Below are positions 43,687-53,028 of a DNA stretch of 64,000 bases, one piece after another. The first letter of the stretch is position 1. Every line of letters begins with the position of its first letter. Made by a program: the position numbers and the translations under genes. The notes under the pieces are model-generated. The model was not told the DNA's origin. It saw nothing but the letters and a program-made list of their open reading frames with translations, and searched no databases. Source of the DNA: Mytilinidion resinicola (lineage: Eukaryota; Ascomycota; Dothideomycetes; Mytilinidiales; Mytilinidiaceae); the NCBI RefSeq assembly GCF_010093595.1, contig NW_022985438.1, forward strand, positions 2,414,786-2,478,785, given 5' to 3'.

Positions 43687-44278
43687 TTTCATTATCCATC
43701 AGCCTCGTCCATATCCATCTGCAGCCTCGCCGCATGGCCGTCCGCTTGCAGCTCTTCGTAGCCCTCTCGTCGCCACATCGTCAATCCCTGGACCGATACC
43801 GGCCTGCGGTCACCGAATCCGCTGTGCAAGGTGCCGACATTAGTGCGTGCGGACGGCACCGCCCTCTACGACTCCCGTGTCATCGCCGAGTATCTCGAGA
43901 CCCTCTCCGCCCGCCGCTGGCCGCACGTGAGCCCGGGAGCAGCGATGACGGAATCTTCGTCTCTGCTGCCAGGCGTCTCTATGCCGCTGAGCGGGATCCG
44001 AGGGGTCTCGATGCGTTGCAGGCCCAGCGGGAGCGGTTGAGCGCTGCTGTGTCCGCCACCATGGACGTCCTCGAGAACGAGACGCTCAGCGTTGAGCAGT
44101 GGCAGCTAGGAGACATGTGTGCTGCCATCCTGCCAGGCTATTGCGAGTTCCGCTTCCCTGACCGCGATTGGAGAGAGGGTAGGCCCAACCTTCCCAAATT
44201 CGTCAAGAGGACGGAGAGCCTAGCAGTATTCCGGGAAAACCCTCATCAAGGATAGCTACCACGCGTGTATGTACCTCA
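43687..44278 (+). pseudogene. Glutathione S-transferase, disrupted by frameshifts
   Basis: GST sequence is spread over all three plus-strand frames. The N-terminal thioredoxin-like start (YPSAASPHGR) is in one frame near 43708-43740. NPLCKVPTLVRADGTALYDS and RVIAEYLETLS, the glutathione-site region, are in a second frame (about 43818-43910). The C-terminal helical domain (AAERDPRGLDALQAQRERLS, LGDMCAAILPGYCEFRFPD) is in a third (about 44005-44235). An extra A near 44238 shifts the very end from a FRETLIKDSY-like ending to a premature stop. Part of the N-terminal domain is also missing. The shifts do not sit at plausible introns. This is a recently dead gene: the fragments are still well conserved. 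Confidence 0.75.
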
Positions 44279-44670
44279 CAACGAATACAAGTCGTACTAT
44301 TCGCGACTCAATGTCACTGCTAGACTTCGTTAAATAATGCAGCATCCACGTTCTGCTCACCTAAGAACTACGATCAGTCTTAGACCATACGAAATCGTAT
44401 CGTACATAATCAAGGGTCCCAGCATTACTTCGTAGGCAAATTCCAACTCATTAACCACTCATTGATTCTCATGCCCGATGCACACTTTCCTCGTCACCAT
44501 TAGACCGCGTTTCAAATGCCCTCTCCACCAGGATTCCCTTCGACGGCACCGTGTTCAGAGCCTCCCACGTCTTCAATGGTAGATGCTCTATACTCGTTCT
44601 TTGCACTATAGTATCCCTATGACTCGAACATTAGCTTGAGCACCTTGATACAGTTTTCGAGACCTTGTTC
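44279..44670. other. Intergenic region
   Basis: About 390 bp between the GST relic and the 3' end of the rhodopsin-like gene; nothing is supported. Confidence 0.5.
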
Positions 44671-45968
44671 TTACATCCCATACGAAGACGTCGATGAGTA
44701 CATCCCTTCGTGAGACGAAGGAATCTTCCTACTGCTATCATCGCTGATGATGTATCCAGACCGATTTCGTCCACTACTGCCAGACTCGGATCCTTGGACG
44801 CTCGGGATGAGCGGGCGCAGCATTGGTAAGCATGCGCCGATGATCTGAAGTGCGGCTTGGATCATTGGCCAGTAAACTATAGGAGTGAGGAAGTAGGATA
44901 CGTCGGGCTCGAGCTCGAGTTCTGTACGGTGAATAAGTTCCTAAGAGTAAGCGCTTAGTTTGATGACTTACGGTGGCCGACGAAGTTGAAGATGATCATC
45001 TTGGCGCAGCTTGCTGCTACAGCCCTACGATACGTCAGCGTCCTGTTAAAAGGAGCTTTGGGGCGGCTTACATGATTCCTAGCAGGAAGATGCAGCACAC
45101 TGCTATCTTCTGCTTCACTGGTAGATGCAGCTTCCATACTATCACATGCGACGTCAGTTCAGAGCGTCCAGACGAGAGATACCGGAGCCATACTTAGAGG
45201 AAGAGGCACTATCAGAATCAGAGCATCAAGGACTAGATCCGAATAGACTTGCGACAAGTACATCGGGACGGCATCGATACAGTGTTTGCGGTCGAGGTTT
45301 ATGCCCGGCGCATTGATAAAGGAATGCGAAATCGGGACACACTCGAGCAGGTTCGCAAAGAAGTAACCAATCATCCATATCGAAACAAGGGCGATGAGTG
45401 CCCAGTTGATGATGTTGAAGGTGCGGCCTCGAAATATTCTGTTGTAGAATAGCAAGACGGAGATCTTTGTGGGGCCGATAGCAAAAATTTGACTGAGCTG
45501 CCCTGCCCAGAGCATCTAGCGCGGATGAGTATAAAATCATACATACACCGACAACACATACCTTCAAGAACCAGATATACCTTGGATCATCGAAAACAGG
45601 ACGACCATGATCATCGAACTTCATATGCTGGCCCTGATTCCCCAAAGCCGTACCTAAGACAAGTCAGCGCCGTCGAAACCATTGTACGAGACGCCAAAAA
45701 GGAATGAATGCTTACCTATAACCATGAACACGCCTGTAAGGTAAGTGAAGAACTAACACCCCCCGTAAGCAGCCATCTACATCAAGGCGTCTTACTCGAC
45801 TCGACTCACCAGCGCCACCACGATCAGCCAATCGTCCCACAGCAGGGCGTTCTTCTTCAGCCTCCGAGCATAGAATCGCAGCGCCGTGAAGAGTGTCGGC
45901 AGCAGTGACAGCACAGCCGCGAGCGCATACTGCTGGCCAGGGGACTGAGCCGGCGTCGAGAAACCCAT
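44671..45968 (-). CDS. Fungal rhodopsin-like (SAT4/PTH11-related) seven-helix membrane protein
   Basis: Seven exons (45968-45810, 45752-45716, 45653-45562, 45515-45194, 45138-45072, 45024-44972, 44921-44671) join in frame to 326 residues. The order of landmarks fits the fungal rhodopsin-like domain: FTALRFYARRLKKNALLWDD WLIVVAL in the second helix, FLKMLWAGQLSQIFAIGPTK then ISVLLFYNRIF, CVPI after YFFANLLE, and SDLVLDALILIVPLPLIWKL. The last helix carries YFLTPIVYWPMIQAALQIIG ACLPMLRPL. The tail is Ser-rich and hydrophilic. There is no CFEM domain. Members are thought to act as receptors or sensors, but few have known ligands. Start is the ATG at 45968. It lies beside the UstYa genes but need not belong to them. 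Confidence 0.87.
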
Positions 45969-46906
45969 CAGCACAATGCAATCAGCAGCAGGTGCTTTTT
46001 TGTGTTGGAGGAAATTTTGTGTGCTGGGGAAATTTTGTGTGTTGGAGGAAAGAGTGAATGGGAGGGGGAAACGGCTCAACACGGCACTGGAGTATCGGCA
46101 GGTCGCAAACGCGTTTGTCGATCGCCAGCTCAGGGCGCGCCGGCAGGCTCCCTCATATGACGAAAGGAACAAAGTGATAAGGGAGATACAGGGCACACGG
46201 TCTGGCGTGGCACAGACGAGCGCCCACCATCCTCGTGACTGGCGCGCACCTGGTGATGGAGAGACAGGTCTCTTGGAGAGTGGGACAGGCGTTGGGAAAG
46301 GGCACCTCTAGTAACATGTGCGACGGAGGTAGCTGACGACCAATGGTATTACGATCGCGCTGGCATGGTGCTGCTGCATTGCAAGCTGCCCGCATCGGCT
46401 GCGCGCATTGAAGCCGCACAGGGCGGCTATATGGGGGCCACTCAGGAGCCTGGTTCAGGAATACGACGGAGATGCTTGCTGGCTCGATGTCCGCGGTATT
46501 CGGTAGCCAACGGGCGACAGGAGATGTATGCTGGCAGCGGTGTGCAGGAAAGGGAGGCAGCGGGGTTGATGTTGTGCAACATAGGACGTCCGCTTTAGGT
46601 TTGGTCATCTGGTTTAATCTATGCATTCCAAGGGTACCGGCATGCAAGGACGGGTCGCACGACGACGGTTACGGTGCGACGACGCTGCAAGAGACGACGT
46701 GCCTGGTCCATGGCCGTAGGCGACTACAAGGGTGTTGGCTGTCGAGTACTCTAATCGATGATGAACGTGAGATCCCTCGCGTAGCCAGTAACACCGCTGC
46801 TACTGGATTATTGGTTGAGAGAGCTTCCAAAGGTTGTTTGCTGTGTACTGGTAAACGGGCTGTTACCCGGTCTGTGATGCTTCGTCCTCCACCCTCGAGT
46901 TGCAAG
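45969..46906. promoter_or_regulatory. Divergent intergenic region with a short tandem repeat
   Basis: The gap separates the divergent rhodopsin-like gene and first UstYa gene. At about 46000-46050, three imperfect copies of a 19-bp unit (core GAAATTTTGTGTGYTGG) lie just upstream of the rhodopsin-like start. No gene is supported in the gap. Confidence 0.45.
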
Positions 46907-47730
46907 ATGCGAATTCCATTTACTGGACCGATTTCCTCGAATTACGAGTCCTTGTCTGACCGCGAACTCCATCCTGAACCCAGGTCGAACCCTCGAAATG
47001 CGACTCTTATCATAGTTCTTATAGCCACAGCGGCTTTCGCGTCGGCATTGGGGTTCTATGCTGGAAAAAGCTCGATCAAAGCCACAGACGAAGGATTGCT
47101 ATGTGCGAAATTCCAACACTGCGAGACAAGATAAGAATAATTGACCCTGATCAGTACCACCGGGAAACGTCCACCAAATCTGGCATTACAATGAAACATT
47201 CTCCCAAAAACCTACTCCGCAATCGGAAGCAGCGTGGAATTCTTTAGCCCCAGGTAAGATCCTTAGCCGGTGTTGAGTGATAGAAATTAATGGAAAGCTC
47301 CACAGTCGGACGTGGATTCGTCTACCACCCCTTTGTATCTCCTGTCGTTTCAGGAATCGCCGTCTTCCACCAGCTGCACTGCGTAGTACGTTTCTCTACC
47401 CGCATCTATAATCTACCCTAACAGTACCAGCACGGCCTCCGGCTCGCATACTACATCACTACCCATCGGCTGCAACTCTTGAACGGATCCCACACGAACG
47501 ACACATACCTTGACAGCATCGCCGCGCGTACCAACATCGAGCATATCCGCCATTGCTTCGACTACCTCCGCCAATCGATCATGTGCACCGCGGATACGAA
47601 CCTCGAGACGGTGAATCAGGAGCATCACACCGTGAATGGGTGGGGATCGGAGCGGCAGTGTCGAGACTACGGCGAGGTTATGCGGTGGGCGGAGCGGTGG
47701 CGGAACGATTCGTCTAGTGGAATTCTCTAA
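46907..47730 (+). CDS. UstYa-family (DUF3328) protein 1
   Basis: Four exons (46907-47102, 47155-47253, 47306-47385, 47425-47730) give 226 residues starting MRIPFTGPISSNYESLSDRE. A single transmembrane segment (ATLIIVLIATAAFASALGFY, about residues 32-52) precedes the lumenal domain with PPGNVHQIWHYNETF. The family's double motif is intact: HQLHC at 120-124 and HCFDYLRQSIMC from 168, which are proposed metal-binding and catalytic sites. UstYa-type proteins perform oxidative cyclisation or cross-linking of RiPP peptides (ustiloxin, phomopsin, asperipin) and act in some other mycotoxin pathways. The first donor (GTGCGA) is weak, so exon 1's end is the least certain point. The stop lies 55 bp from that of the second UstYa gene. 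Confidence 0.85.
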
Positions 47731-47785
47731 ATAGACAAAGATGCTAGTGATGGTGGTAGTAGTAGTAATGCGTAACTGCATATGA

Positions 47786-48779
47786 TCATCTCCTGCTAGC
47801 GGGAACGATAATGGACCAGTCCGACATGTCTACCATTTTGCCCCTTGCCCAAGTATCTAGAAGTTCCCAGTTGACGCATTCGTGGTCACTATAGACGGTT
47901 GAAAAGGGTTTGTTGTCGGCCCATCGGAAAGTACTAGGATGTATGAGCGTAGGACTACAGCCATTGGCTGGCGATGTACCTTAGAGTTGTGTCGCCCCTG
48001 CACATTGCGGCCTCTCGCCAGTATTCCAAGCAGTGATCTGAAAGAAAGTTGAGACATAAATATACGGTCCGAGACTTGAGTATCCGCCCTACGCACCGAT
48101 GTGAGGTCCTTCTCGGAGTCGTTCATCTTCCGTCATGTTTGGATAGTAATGATCAAGGTAGAGATGCCGTCGAATACGTTTCTATGAATGTGTCAGCCAG
48201 TACCTACTCGTACACAAGCTCTTGAGGAGACAAACGATGCAGTGAAGTTCATGATATACTGCCGTCTCAGCGATATAACCAGAGCCATCTCTGAGCGCGA
48301 TGGAAGTTTCATTGATTTTAGCAAGCTCGTCCCGGGAGATTCGAATAGTCATTGCTGCATTACACATCAGTCCACTTCCAGGATTTTGTAGATGAGTTAA
48401 GTTTACGTTCGATCAAACGACGCCAAGCGTGATCATGCTCTGGTCGTGGAGCACCGGTATAAACATTGTTCTCGATGTTTCTGATAAGTCTTTTCTTCTC
48501 GTAACGGATTACGCTCTTCGCTGGTGCTTGACGGATATTAGACTTGGTGATAATCGGATTTGTCGAGGACAAGCACTCACAGTAAACGAGTTGTGGACGG
48601 ATGCATTCTGACGGCGATGCGTTCAACCAAAGACTGATGAACAAAAGATTGGAAAGACTCAAAAGAGCAAAGATAAAGATATGTTTAGGAGACCTCCGGA
48701 AGATAGGGGGCGTTAAATGGTCAAACTTTCTATCGTCAAAATCGACACTGGAGAGTGTTCGGTATTCCTCCCTATCCAT
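47786..48779 (-). CDS. UstYa-family (DUF3328) protein 2
   Basis: Six exons (48779-48581, 48520-48407, 48354-48236, 48181-48097, 48037-47980, 47933-47786) give 240 residues from MDREEYRTLSSVDFDDRKFD. A transmembrane segment (HIFIFALLSLSNLLFISLWL) lies at about residues 33-52. Both family motifs are intact: HELHC at 139-143 and HCLEYWREAAMC from 174, followed by RGDTTLSTFRWADNKPF and the typical HECVNWELL. It is clearly a different subfamily from protein 1, so the pair resembles the UstYa/UstYb pairs of dikaritin clusters rather than a recent duplication. The two genes are convergent with only 55 bp between stop codons. The substrate is unknown; see the repeat precursor at 52214. Confidence 0.87.
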
Positions 48780-49346
48780 ACTAAAGACACTGAAGACAGA
48801 GACCAACCTCGTCGAATCTTGAGGTCATTGGGGTAGGCCCCGCTGACAGCTTAGCCTGGCTAGATATGGCACGGCCCAGCCCTTTGGATCCTACTGCTCA
48901 CCGCCGACCATGCAAGTCACTCAATTTATAGGGTTGCATGGAACCGTTGCCGAGCCTTTCCGCACTCAGGGGGGCAGGATGGCACAGGATTACATCAATT
49001 TGTAGGATTGCATGGAACCGTTGCCGAGCCTTTCCGCACTCGGGGGGCCTTGCTGTGCCACCCGAACCTGCCCAATTGGAGGGTGACGATAGTGCTTCGA
49101 AGGCGCTGCGGCTTTGGGAGGGTGGTGTCGGTACATTCACTATTTCGAAGAATCGAAAAGATCAAGTTAACCTGGTGCGGCGTGGCTTCCGCGCTGGCGG
49201 TGACTGTCCGTGCCAGCTTTCCTTAGAGGCAGGCGCACCGGCGTTGCGTTGAGCACTCCTCACAACACTGGAACCCACATTTAGTTGTTGACGTGCAACA
49301 AGAACACTGAAGAAGCAGACTTAAGACCGGCATCAAGGCAACCACC
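48780..49346. promoter_or_regulatory. Divergent promoter region between UstYa 2 and the aldehyde dehydrogenase
   Basis: The two genes are transcribed away from this 567-bp gap, so control sites may be shared. It contains the 74-bp-spaced direct repeat listed separately. No gene is supported. Confidence 0.45.
48921..49047. repeat. Direct repeat of about 54 bp, two copies with 74-bp period
   Basis: Both copies (48921-48974 and 48995-49047) read TCAATTTRTAGGRTTGCATG, then GAACCGTTGCCGAGCCTTTC, then CGCACTCRGGGGGGC; only about four bases differ. The 20 bases between copies are unrelated. Their place between two divergent genes of a possible cluster makes them candidate regulatory sites. Confidence 0.8.
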
Positions 49347-51073
49347 ATGACAGTCTACCAGGAGCCCAACGGCACCGACGCAATCGTTGTCCCGCTCTGG
49401 ATCAACGGTGAACAGAAGACGAGTTCCTCGAGCTTCAAGGTGATCAGTCCTGGCTTGGGCACCGCTTGTTGGCGAGCAGCGACGGCGAGCAAAGGGGATG
49501 TGATCGAGGCCATAGACGCCGCGCAAGGCGCCTTTCCTAGCTGGAGCAAGACGAAGCCCAGCATGCGCGTTAAGATCCTGCTCCGAGCAGCCGACATCAT
49601 GGAGCACAACATCGACGAGTACGCCGGCTTCATGGCCACAGAGATGGGCGCCGACATAGGGGTCGCGAAGTTCTTCGTGACGCCCTTGAGCATCTGTATG
49701 CTTCGAGACATCGCGAGCCGCATATCGAGCATCTGCGGAACGGTACCCGTGTGCCAAGACGAGGGAACCAGCTGCATCGTGTACAAGGAGCCGTATGGCG
49801 TGACACTTGGGATTGTTCCTTGGTACGCAAACTCTTAAGACGAGAAAAGTCTCCGGATGCTGATACTGAACAGGAATGCCCCCTACGTCTTTGGAATCCG
49901 CGCCGCAGCCACCGCTATCGCCACGGGAAATACGACCATCTTAAAGGCGTCGGAACTTACGCCTCGCTGCTACTGGGCCATTGGCAAGGCCTTTTCTGAG
50001 GCAGGATTGCCTCCGGGCGTGCTCAACATTCTGACCTGCCCGCCATTTGATGCCCCAAATATCGTGAATGCTATGATTGCGCATCCCGCTGTCAAGAAGA
50101 TCAACTTCACTGGAAGCGCTAGTACCGGCAGGAAGGTAGCCCGAGCGTGTGGCGAGAATCTGAAGCCATGTCTTATGGAGCTGGGAGGGAAGAACAGTGC
50201 TATTATACTCCCAGATGCCAATCTTAACAAGGCAGTGACTGAGTGCATCGCTGGCTCGTTCCTCAATGTAAGTGTCCTTTACCCATAACTCCCTCGTATT
50301 TCCAGGGACTGCATGTGCAGTGCTACGTTTTTCCCCCTGGCTTCTGTGCTCACCTCTCTTAGGCTGGGCAGATATGCATGGGAACCGACCGTATCATCCT
50401 CCACGCCGAGATTGCCCAACCTTTCCTCGCAGGCTTAAAAGCCGCGCTGACAGCGATGAGCAAACAGCCTGCTCCACTCCCACGGGTGGTTAGTTCGGCC
50501 TCCAAGGATCGTCTCCAATCCCTTGTATCCAGCGCCCTGGCGGCCGGAGCAGAGATGGTGTTCCGCGGGGATACTGATGAAGTGATCGATAAAAGCGGAA
50601 CCATCTTCATTCCCGCAATTCTAGGTGGCATCAAGGACGACATGGAGATCTGGACCCAGGAATCGTTCGGCCCCGTCGCAGCTTACATGGTGGTTCAGGA
50701 CGAAGACGAGGCAGTGAGACTCGCCAATACCACCGAGTACGGCCTGTCGGCTGCCGTGTTCACGAAAGATCTCCGTAAAGGTCTTGCCATTGCGAAGCGA
50801 CTGGAATCAGGGTGAGTGATCTTCCTTCATCGTAGTCTTGATTTCCTCGCCAGGAAACCCTGAGATTTCTCCGCGGACGTATTATTTTTGATCCAATCAG
50901 CATACTAACTGGCCCGTCTTAAAAATAGAGCGGTGCATATAAATAGCATGACTATCCACGACGAGCCTGCCCTTCCGTTTGGTGGTATCAAGAGCAGCGG
51001 ATGGGGAAGGTTCAATGCGGCTAGCGGTATGGAGGAATTCCTGGTCACGAAGTCGGTCACTTGGGACGACTAG
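49347..51073 (+). CDS. Aldehyde dehydrogenase (ALDH superfamily)
   Basis: Four exons (49347-49822, 49874-50267, 50363-50811, 50929-51073) give 487 residues from MTVYQEPNGTDAIVVPLWIN. It should oxidise an aldehyde to an acid with NAD(P)+. The cofactor region has GVTLGIVPWNAPYVFGIRAA and KASELTP; KKINFTGSASTGRKVA is the coenzyme-loop motif; ELGGKN holds the general-base Glu, and AGQICMGTDR the catalytic Cys. ESFGPVAAYMVV and NTTEYGLSAAVFTKD follow, and the end has PFGGIKSSGWGRFNAASGME EFLVTK. It resembles the salicylaldehyde/vanillin-dehydrogenase-like branch, which is common in aromatic catabolism and in biosynthetic clusters. It is divergent from UstYa 2 and upstream of the repeat precursor. 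Confidence 0.93.
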
Positions 51074-52213
51074 ATTCCCAATCTTCCATCTGCTATAACG
51101 ATGGATCTTGGCCGATAGCTTCGACGGACCAAGCGAGCAGTGAGGGAAATGGCTTTTGGAACTCTGATGTATGCAGTGTGCCTAGGTGGAAATGGCAGAT
51201 AAGTCATGCACGAAGACGGCCAAGCTAGGAATAGAAATTATTTGCCATCAGTCAACGATGATGCCATACCCCGCATCCGCGCAATGGAGTATTGCCTTGC
51301 GATACGATACCTAGTATTAGGGTTTCGTTCTGTGCCGTGTTCCGTTGGTGTCCAGGCTGTTAAACCTCGGAAGCCGACCTGGGTGTGTTGTTGCAGCAAG
51401 GGATTACTCGATGTCACACTGGGTATGCAGGTCGGTCCTGCAGCGGGCCAACCTTCCTTCCCTCCCGCTGCCGCATTTTTAAGTGGGTCAGCCCAATATC
51501 TTCTCTCGTTCTGCTGACTCTCATTTTCCCGATCAGGCGCCGTCCTCCCTGAGAGTAGACCCCTAGGCGAAGTCGGTTTCAAATATCTAGAGGAATAAGC
51601 TAGCCGAGTAACGGTATGTGCCATACACGTCTGGACTGGCGCGCGGGTCACACGCCAGAGCAGCATCCCACTCCAACGAATGGCTATGTCTTAAGTTCTG
51701 GATATGTCCGTTTCCCATGGGATCGCGGTCGCAGGTCAAGGGCATACGTAGGATTCAGGTAGATGCCGCCCATCCGCTCTCCCTGCGCCTGTTAAATTAA
51801 TCGAGAGCCTGCCGTACGACATGTCCACTGGGCATGCGCAGTTCCAGCGCGATCCTCCATGCCATCATGGTAAGTTTTTGATCGCTTCGACCGCCTTTCC
51901 TAAGAAGAACGCGTAAGTGGGGTGGCACAGGAAAGCCAATGGATGACGATCAGCGGGCTTCTTTGGCGGTCAAAGGGAAACGGAAATAATGGTCCCGAGA
52001 TCTAGATACAACGTTGTTATGCGCGGGTGGCTCGACGCTGAGTATTTAGATGTCGGGAGCGCCGTACTGTAGATGACAAGCAACCTTCTTGAGCTCGGGT
52101 CAATACAAGAACTCGACATATCGTTCTGAAGACGTATCTTTCATTCACTGAACCGTCAAATCGATTTCATTCGCCAGTCGGTGCGAGGGACATACGAGAC
52201 AAACCGAAACATT
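51074..52213. other. Intergenic region upstream of the repeat-precursor gene
   Basis: About 1.1 kb without a supportable gene. The last 100 bases are the likely promoter and leader of the secreted repeat protein. Confidence 0.45.
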
Positions 52214-52586
52214 ATGCGCCTCAGCTTGTACATCACTCCACTCATGGCTCTCATCAGTGGTGCCTTCGCATTTCCCATTCCAGAAGGTAAACCTTTGCAC
52301 TGATTGAAGGTTGTTTCGAAATTCTGGGCTAATCATATCGAAAGGCGCTGGGACTGTTGACGCAGACGAGAATGTGGGAAACAGCTGGCACGAAAGGAAC
52401 CCTGCCAACAGAGTGTCGCGCGCCAAAGCCGATCCCGATGAGGTTGTAGGCAATAGTTGGCACGAACGAAACATTGGCAACAGAGTCTCCCGCGCCGAAC
52501 TCGACGCCGATGAGCAGGTGGGCAACAGTTGGCAAGAACGGAACCCTGCAAACAAAGTCGCTGTGTGGATAGACAGCAAAGATTGA
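52214..52586 (+). CDS. Small secreted tandem-repeat protein, candidate RiPP precursor
   Basis: Two exons (52214-52286 and 52345-52586) separated by a 58-nt GT-AG intron give 104 residues. A clear signal peptide (MRLSLYITPLMALISGAFA) is followed by a short spacer (FPIPEGAGTVDAD). The rest, residues 33-104, is exactly three 24-residue units with no remainder. Their conserved core is VGNSWHERNPANRV (variants VGNSWHERNIGNRV and VGNSWQERNPANKV), separated by acidic linkers (KADPDE, ELDADE). Units 1 and 2 end in RVSR-A, a minimal RxxR-type processing site; no KR or RR is present. The last unit ends differently (AVWIDSKD). Each core has one Trp and no Tyr or Cys. The layout is that of fungal peptide precursors (dikaritins, repeat pheromones). 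It could also be an effector-like repeat protein. Confidence 0.8.
52368..52583 (+). repeat. Three in-frame 72-bp repeats within the precursor gene
   Basis: The units are 52368-52439, 52440-52511 and 52512-52583. Synonymous differences between them (for example AACAGCTGGCACGAAAGG, AATAGTTGGCACGAACGA, AACAGTTGGCAAGAACGG) are frequent while the protein core is kept, which indicates selection on the peptide. Confidence 0.9.
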
Positions 52587-53028
52587 ATTAGCAATGGCTG
52601 ATCGGAGGAGAAGGTGCAGGAGACCATACCAGGTGGTCAAGTCTCTTGTTGGTATTTGGTGGTGGTAGAGAAATTCTGGAGGGTTGAATGCATTCGTTCT
52701 GCTGTATGGATGACTATCTGCTATGTCGGTTTAGCGATAGAAGTTTACGACTTGCATTTTTCGGACCAGATTGGAGCATGTCAAACTTACCAATGAAGCG
52801 TTGCGAGCAGATCGAATCTGTCGAAACATATCGGTTAGATGAGCGATGTTTTCGAGTAAGATGTGGTGGACAATAATTCATTTCCATTTACGGATCGTCC
52901 AAAGCAACCTAACGCTATTAAACCCTCGACGCCTGCAATGCAATCTGCAAGTCAACGGAGCCAGACGTAGTACCGACCAATGATTCTTTATATGAACATG
53001 GAATAGCTTGCTCCCTTCTGAAGAGTGT
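52587..53028. other. Intergenic region between convergent genes
   Basis: This holds the 3' sides of the precursor gene and the AP-1 mu gene. No further gene is supported. Confidence 0.5.

Noticed and set aside
44671..45968. The rhodopsin-like gene as a firm member of the UstYa cluster
   Set aside because: It is adjacent and divergent, but such genes are numerous in fungal genomes and have no established place in these pathways.
48898..49252. Small frames on both strands across the 54-bp direct repeats
   Set aside because: They contain the repeat itself in translation, lack ATG context and domains, and sit in a divergent promoter.
52214..52586. Alpha-type mating pheromone precursor
   Set aside because: Signal peptide and repeats fit, but no KR sites and no typical short Trp/Cys/Pro-Gly pheromone core are present; kept only as an alternative.
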